Assembly: GCF_042242105.1 (NCBI RefSeq)
Contig: NC_092019.1
Span: 6,910,328-6,974,327, forward strand
DNA: 64,000 nucleotides
Direction: 5' to 3'
From: Pempheris klunzingeri
Lineage: Eukaryota > Chordata > Actinopteri > Acropomatiformes > Pempheridae
The position numbers and the translations under genes are program-made. Shown in pieces: positions 60,881 to 64,000 of this stretch; position 1 is the stretch's first letter; every line of letters starts with the position of its first letter. The notes under the pieces were generated by a model. It was not told where the DNA came from. It worked only from the letters and a program-made list of their open reading frames with translations, and did not search any database.

Positions 60881-63800
60881 ACATTTAACAATATACTGGT
60901 AAATAGTCTGAATGTTTGACTGGAACGGTACCATCGTATGTTTACGTTCAGTGTGGCTTTGAGCTGTCATCACTGTGATGCATGTATAAATCCAGTGTGT
61001 TTGTGCAGCCCAACACAGCGAGGAGGATTATTACCAACAGTAGAACTCTCATCCTTCAACATCCAAACATTCCTCATCCCGCGGAGAGATGGCTTTGGGT
61101 GTTGGAGAGGAAGTTAAACAATGACTCACTTTGCTGACAGACAAGAGCAAATCGATATCACATGTCAGAGGAAGTCTTCTAAGAAGCGTTCACCTGGATG
61201 GTTTAAATGGTTAAAACACTTAGTATTATATATATGTATGTTGTCAGTAATTAAATCTCCTCTAATTTAATTTGCACTGATTACATTGTAGAGCTGAACA
61301 TGCAGCTATTGTTTGCTTGTAACCAGGGACCTCCCCTGGTCCTCTTTGCCCCCCTCTCAGTTCCCCCTTTCTCGCCTCATGTGGGCCGCAGATCCTCACC
61401 ACCTCTGCAGGCTTTTTGGGGAGGGGGTGAAGATGGGGCAAGGCAAGTGGGGGTGTAGATGTTGTTAACCCTTGTTTCACACCAGCTGCTCAATACGGGA
61501 GGGTCACAGTTCAGCCTGTTGCAAACTTAATATACCTCAGGTGTTCTTCATTTTTACACAGCTCGCCCCTTTAACTTGGACATACACTGGCCATACTGTG
61601 ACCATGTTTCTGTAACGGCGTTTTGTTACATCAGGAGGCAGAACATAGACGGGGTCAACCAAAAAAGGGAATTATTGTCAGTCAAAACCTGTATCATACA
61701 TTTTATTCCTCTTTCAAAATACCACAAGTTTCAAAATATAACACAAGGCTTTTCTGAAGTAAAGGTCTCTGACTGTGTGGCACAGTAAATCCGTCACAGT
61801 CATCTGTGTATCCTTCATTTGACTGGAATATCACTACCTTACTGTAACCTCTTTTATTGAGCATAAATGTCTCAGCGCTGCCACAGACCGTGCACAGTAG
61901 ATGGTAAACAAGCTTTCAACTCCAGGATCAAATTGTCAATCAAAATGTTCCTGTGCATAGCTCATATTTGAAGCCCGCTCTGCCTCGACCTCGTGTTGCA
62001 CAGTTTGATTCACACTTACGTCAGTCTGATGAGGCAAAGGCAGGGAAATTTTGGCTGAAACGTCTGTTTGGCGCTCAGAGGAAAAGAGAACGTTTCTGCT
62101 TTTCTTAGCGTCAAACCGCTGTGGTTAAAGAAACACACAGCTCACTACGCCTGCATCTATAACCATCACGGTGGATATTATGGCTGTGGAGACGGAGCGG
62201 GAGCGACACGGCTACGCCAGGCTGGGCTGGGAGGAGAGTCGTCGATCATTGACCCTGGAGATACGGCCACCATTATGTCACCTCTAATTGTTGATTGATG
62301 TAAGAGGCCCTGGACAGGCGGGTTCCACAAGCGTTTTTTCCCATGCAGATTAAACCGTACTGCTTGAAGTTGTTTCAAACAACATGGTTGCTGGAGGGTC
62401 AGAGGGCAACCGCATACTAGTGGCTAATGGTAGCAAATAATGTCAATCATGCCAAATGAGCCACTGGTGAGACTCGCTCCTACTTCTCGCTGGAATTTGA
62501 GGAATGAACTCAGTGGGTGAAGGCTATTCTCTGGGATGAGAGCAAAACCTTCTTATCTTGGAGCTTTGATATCTCCTTTTCTCTCTGTTTTTGTAAGCAT
62601 AAATGTTCCACACACGATCTCCATATCTGACTTGTTTTAACCATCTACCTCCGTGTCCTTATGCCCTCTATACAAAACAGGCAAAGATGGAGTGAGTCAC
62701 GGAGTCCAGACTGTCTTTCATTAATGGTTTGTGGAGTGGATGATGAATCGTACGTCATATAATGGCTGTGCTTCAAACACACAAGGGCTTTATTCTCAGT
62801 TGTGATGTCCTGTTTGTCCCCTCAGAGGATGTACGCGTGTCATACAATTTCTGGTACAGCTCATCCAAACACTTGAGGATAATAAGCAGCCGAGTAGTTC
62901 AACCTTTTACTTGCAGGATGTTTTTATCCAAGCTAGCAGTGCGGCTCCCTGCCATGAAATTTGGTTCATGTTCTTCTGAGGATGAACTATTGACCTCAGG
63001 ATAGCTGACAGGTTGGATTCTACTAACTAACGCTGACTAGCTAACTAGCATTGATGATGATACCGAAACATTAATGTAACCACTTTCTCAGTCATTCACA
63101 TGAATACATAAGATTATCTTTGGCTATGATATTCACCTTCTGACAACTGGCAACTAATTCAAGTTATTCGAGAGAAGACAACCATCCCACAGCCAAAGAA
63201 TGGGGGAGAGAGCGGGGAGGACACATCATGGGAGAGCAGCGGGATGTGAGGGACATGCGGTGACTGATGGTGATGGCGAGACAGGCAGTGATGAAGATGG
63301 AGAAACCTTTGTTCTAACATCTAATATTTGATCGTGTGATCAGTTACAGTTAACTAATGTATGTAAACTTGCCACTGTAGGAACAGTGTTACAGAACCTT
63401 TCGAAACAAGCCATAACTTAACCAGGCACGTCCACACATGCACATCATAGTTGTGCTCTGGTTCTAAAACAAACAGCATGAACCTTCTGGTGATGATTGG
63501 AGCAGCCAGTAAAGCCACCCTGCCTGTTTTTATCTGTTTATAGAAGTAATCTTGTCAAAAGGCTTTTACCATAAATCACCAACATTGATTTTTCATAACT
63601 CATTCAATCTTTTTTTTTTTATTATTATTATTTATTCAAGCTAATATTTCATCACACATAACCTATCGCCTTCCTATTGCACACTTGCAGATCCAAACGT
63701 GTCTTCTCTTCATCCAATATTTAAAGCTCAGCAGCAGAAAACACTTCCTTTAGCACTCCATCGCTTCCCAGACATGCACATGTCAAAAGAGGCCAGCATC

Positions 63801-64000
63801 AGATCTTATTTAGCTGCACCTCATGCTTATTGATAAATTGTGGCTGATCCCATTAATAGTTTTTTTAAATGTTTCAAAATAACTGAAAAATGACAGTGAA
63901 GGGGTTCATAAATCTTAGAGATATCATCCTGTTTTCTGTTCCTGCTCCTCTCACTGATCCATTGTTGCTCTTTCACTCACCTCATTTTTTTGGACTGAAC
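60881..64000. other. gdf6a downstream desert, part 12
   Basis: No supportable gene to the end of the window. A block at 62,080 to 62,290 carries an inverted pair of RUNX-type sites. The rest shows no element I can name. Confidence 0.45.

Noticed and set aside
1..64000. CRISPR arrays, operons, bacterial insertion sequences or phage genes
   Set aside because: The DNA is vertebrate nuclear sequence with spliced genes; the direct repeats present are simple microsatellites.

Overview
The window is nuclear DNA of a teleost fish, most likely a percomorph. It has short vertebrate exons with GT-AG introns, long CA/GT microsatellites, dispersed repeats of kinds common in spiny-rayed fish genomes, and four genes whose proteins match vertebrate families. 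All identifications rest on reading the translated sequence and recalling family sequences; no database search was run.

Layout. (1) About 4,260 to 1, minus strand: the 5' part of ttk (Mps1 kinase). Twelve coding exons carry 491 codons and continue beyond position 1, so the kinase domain is outside the window. The N-terminal TPR module occurs twice, encoded by paired exons of identical length and phase. (2) About 4,950 to 11,300, plus strand: ebag9 (RCAS1), complete, 213 codons in six coding exons, divergent from ttk. (3) 20,031 to about 12,618, minus strand: sybu (syntabulin), complete, 671 codons in seven coding exons, convergent with ebag9. (4) About 20.1 to 26.3 kb: spacer between the divergent sybu and gdf6a genes. 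(5) 26,627 to about 33,588, plus strand: gdf6a, a BMP-family ligand of 444 residues in two exons. (6) 33.6 to 64 kb: no supportable gene. I see microsatellites, decayed transposon pieces and non-repetitive blocks rich in homeodomain, TCF/LEF, FOX or RUNX-like sites. Vertebrate GDF6 is known for long-range enhancers, so this is best read as a regulatory desert.

How the genes relate. ebag9 and sybu lie tail to tail and both families act in vesicle or membrane-cargo traffic. ttk is a mitotic checkpoint kinase, and its promoter shows a CCAAT box plus CHR-like element arrangement typical of G2/M genes. gdf6a is a secreted morphogen precursor for eye, somite and joint patterning. In human, EBAG9 and SYBU are neighbours on 8q23 and GDF6 is on 8q22, while TTK is on 6q14, so the ttk linkage here is a fish arrangement or an older one.

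The most interesting observations are the tandem TPR duplication inside ttk, a histidine tract in the gdf6a prodomain, mutually complementary CU and GA tracts in the single gdf6a intron, and several candidate enhancers downstream of gdf6a.
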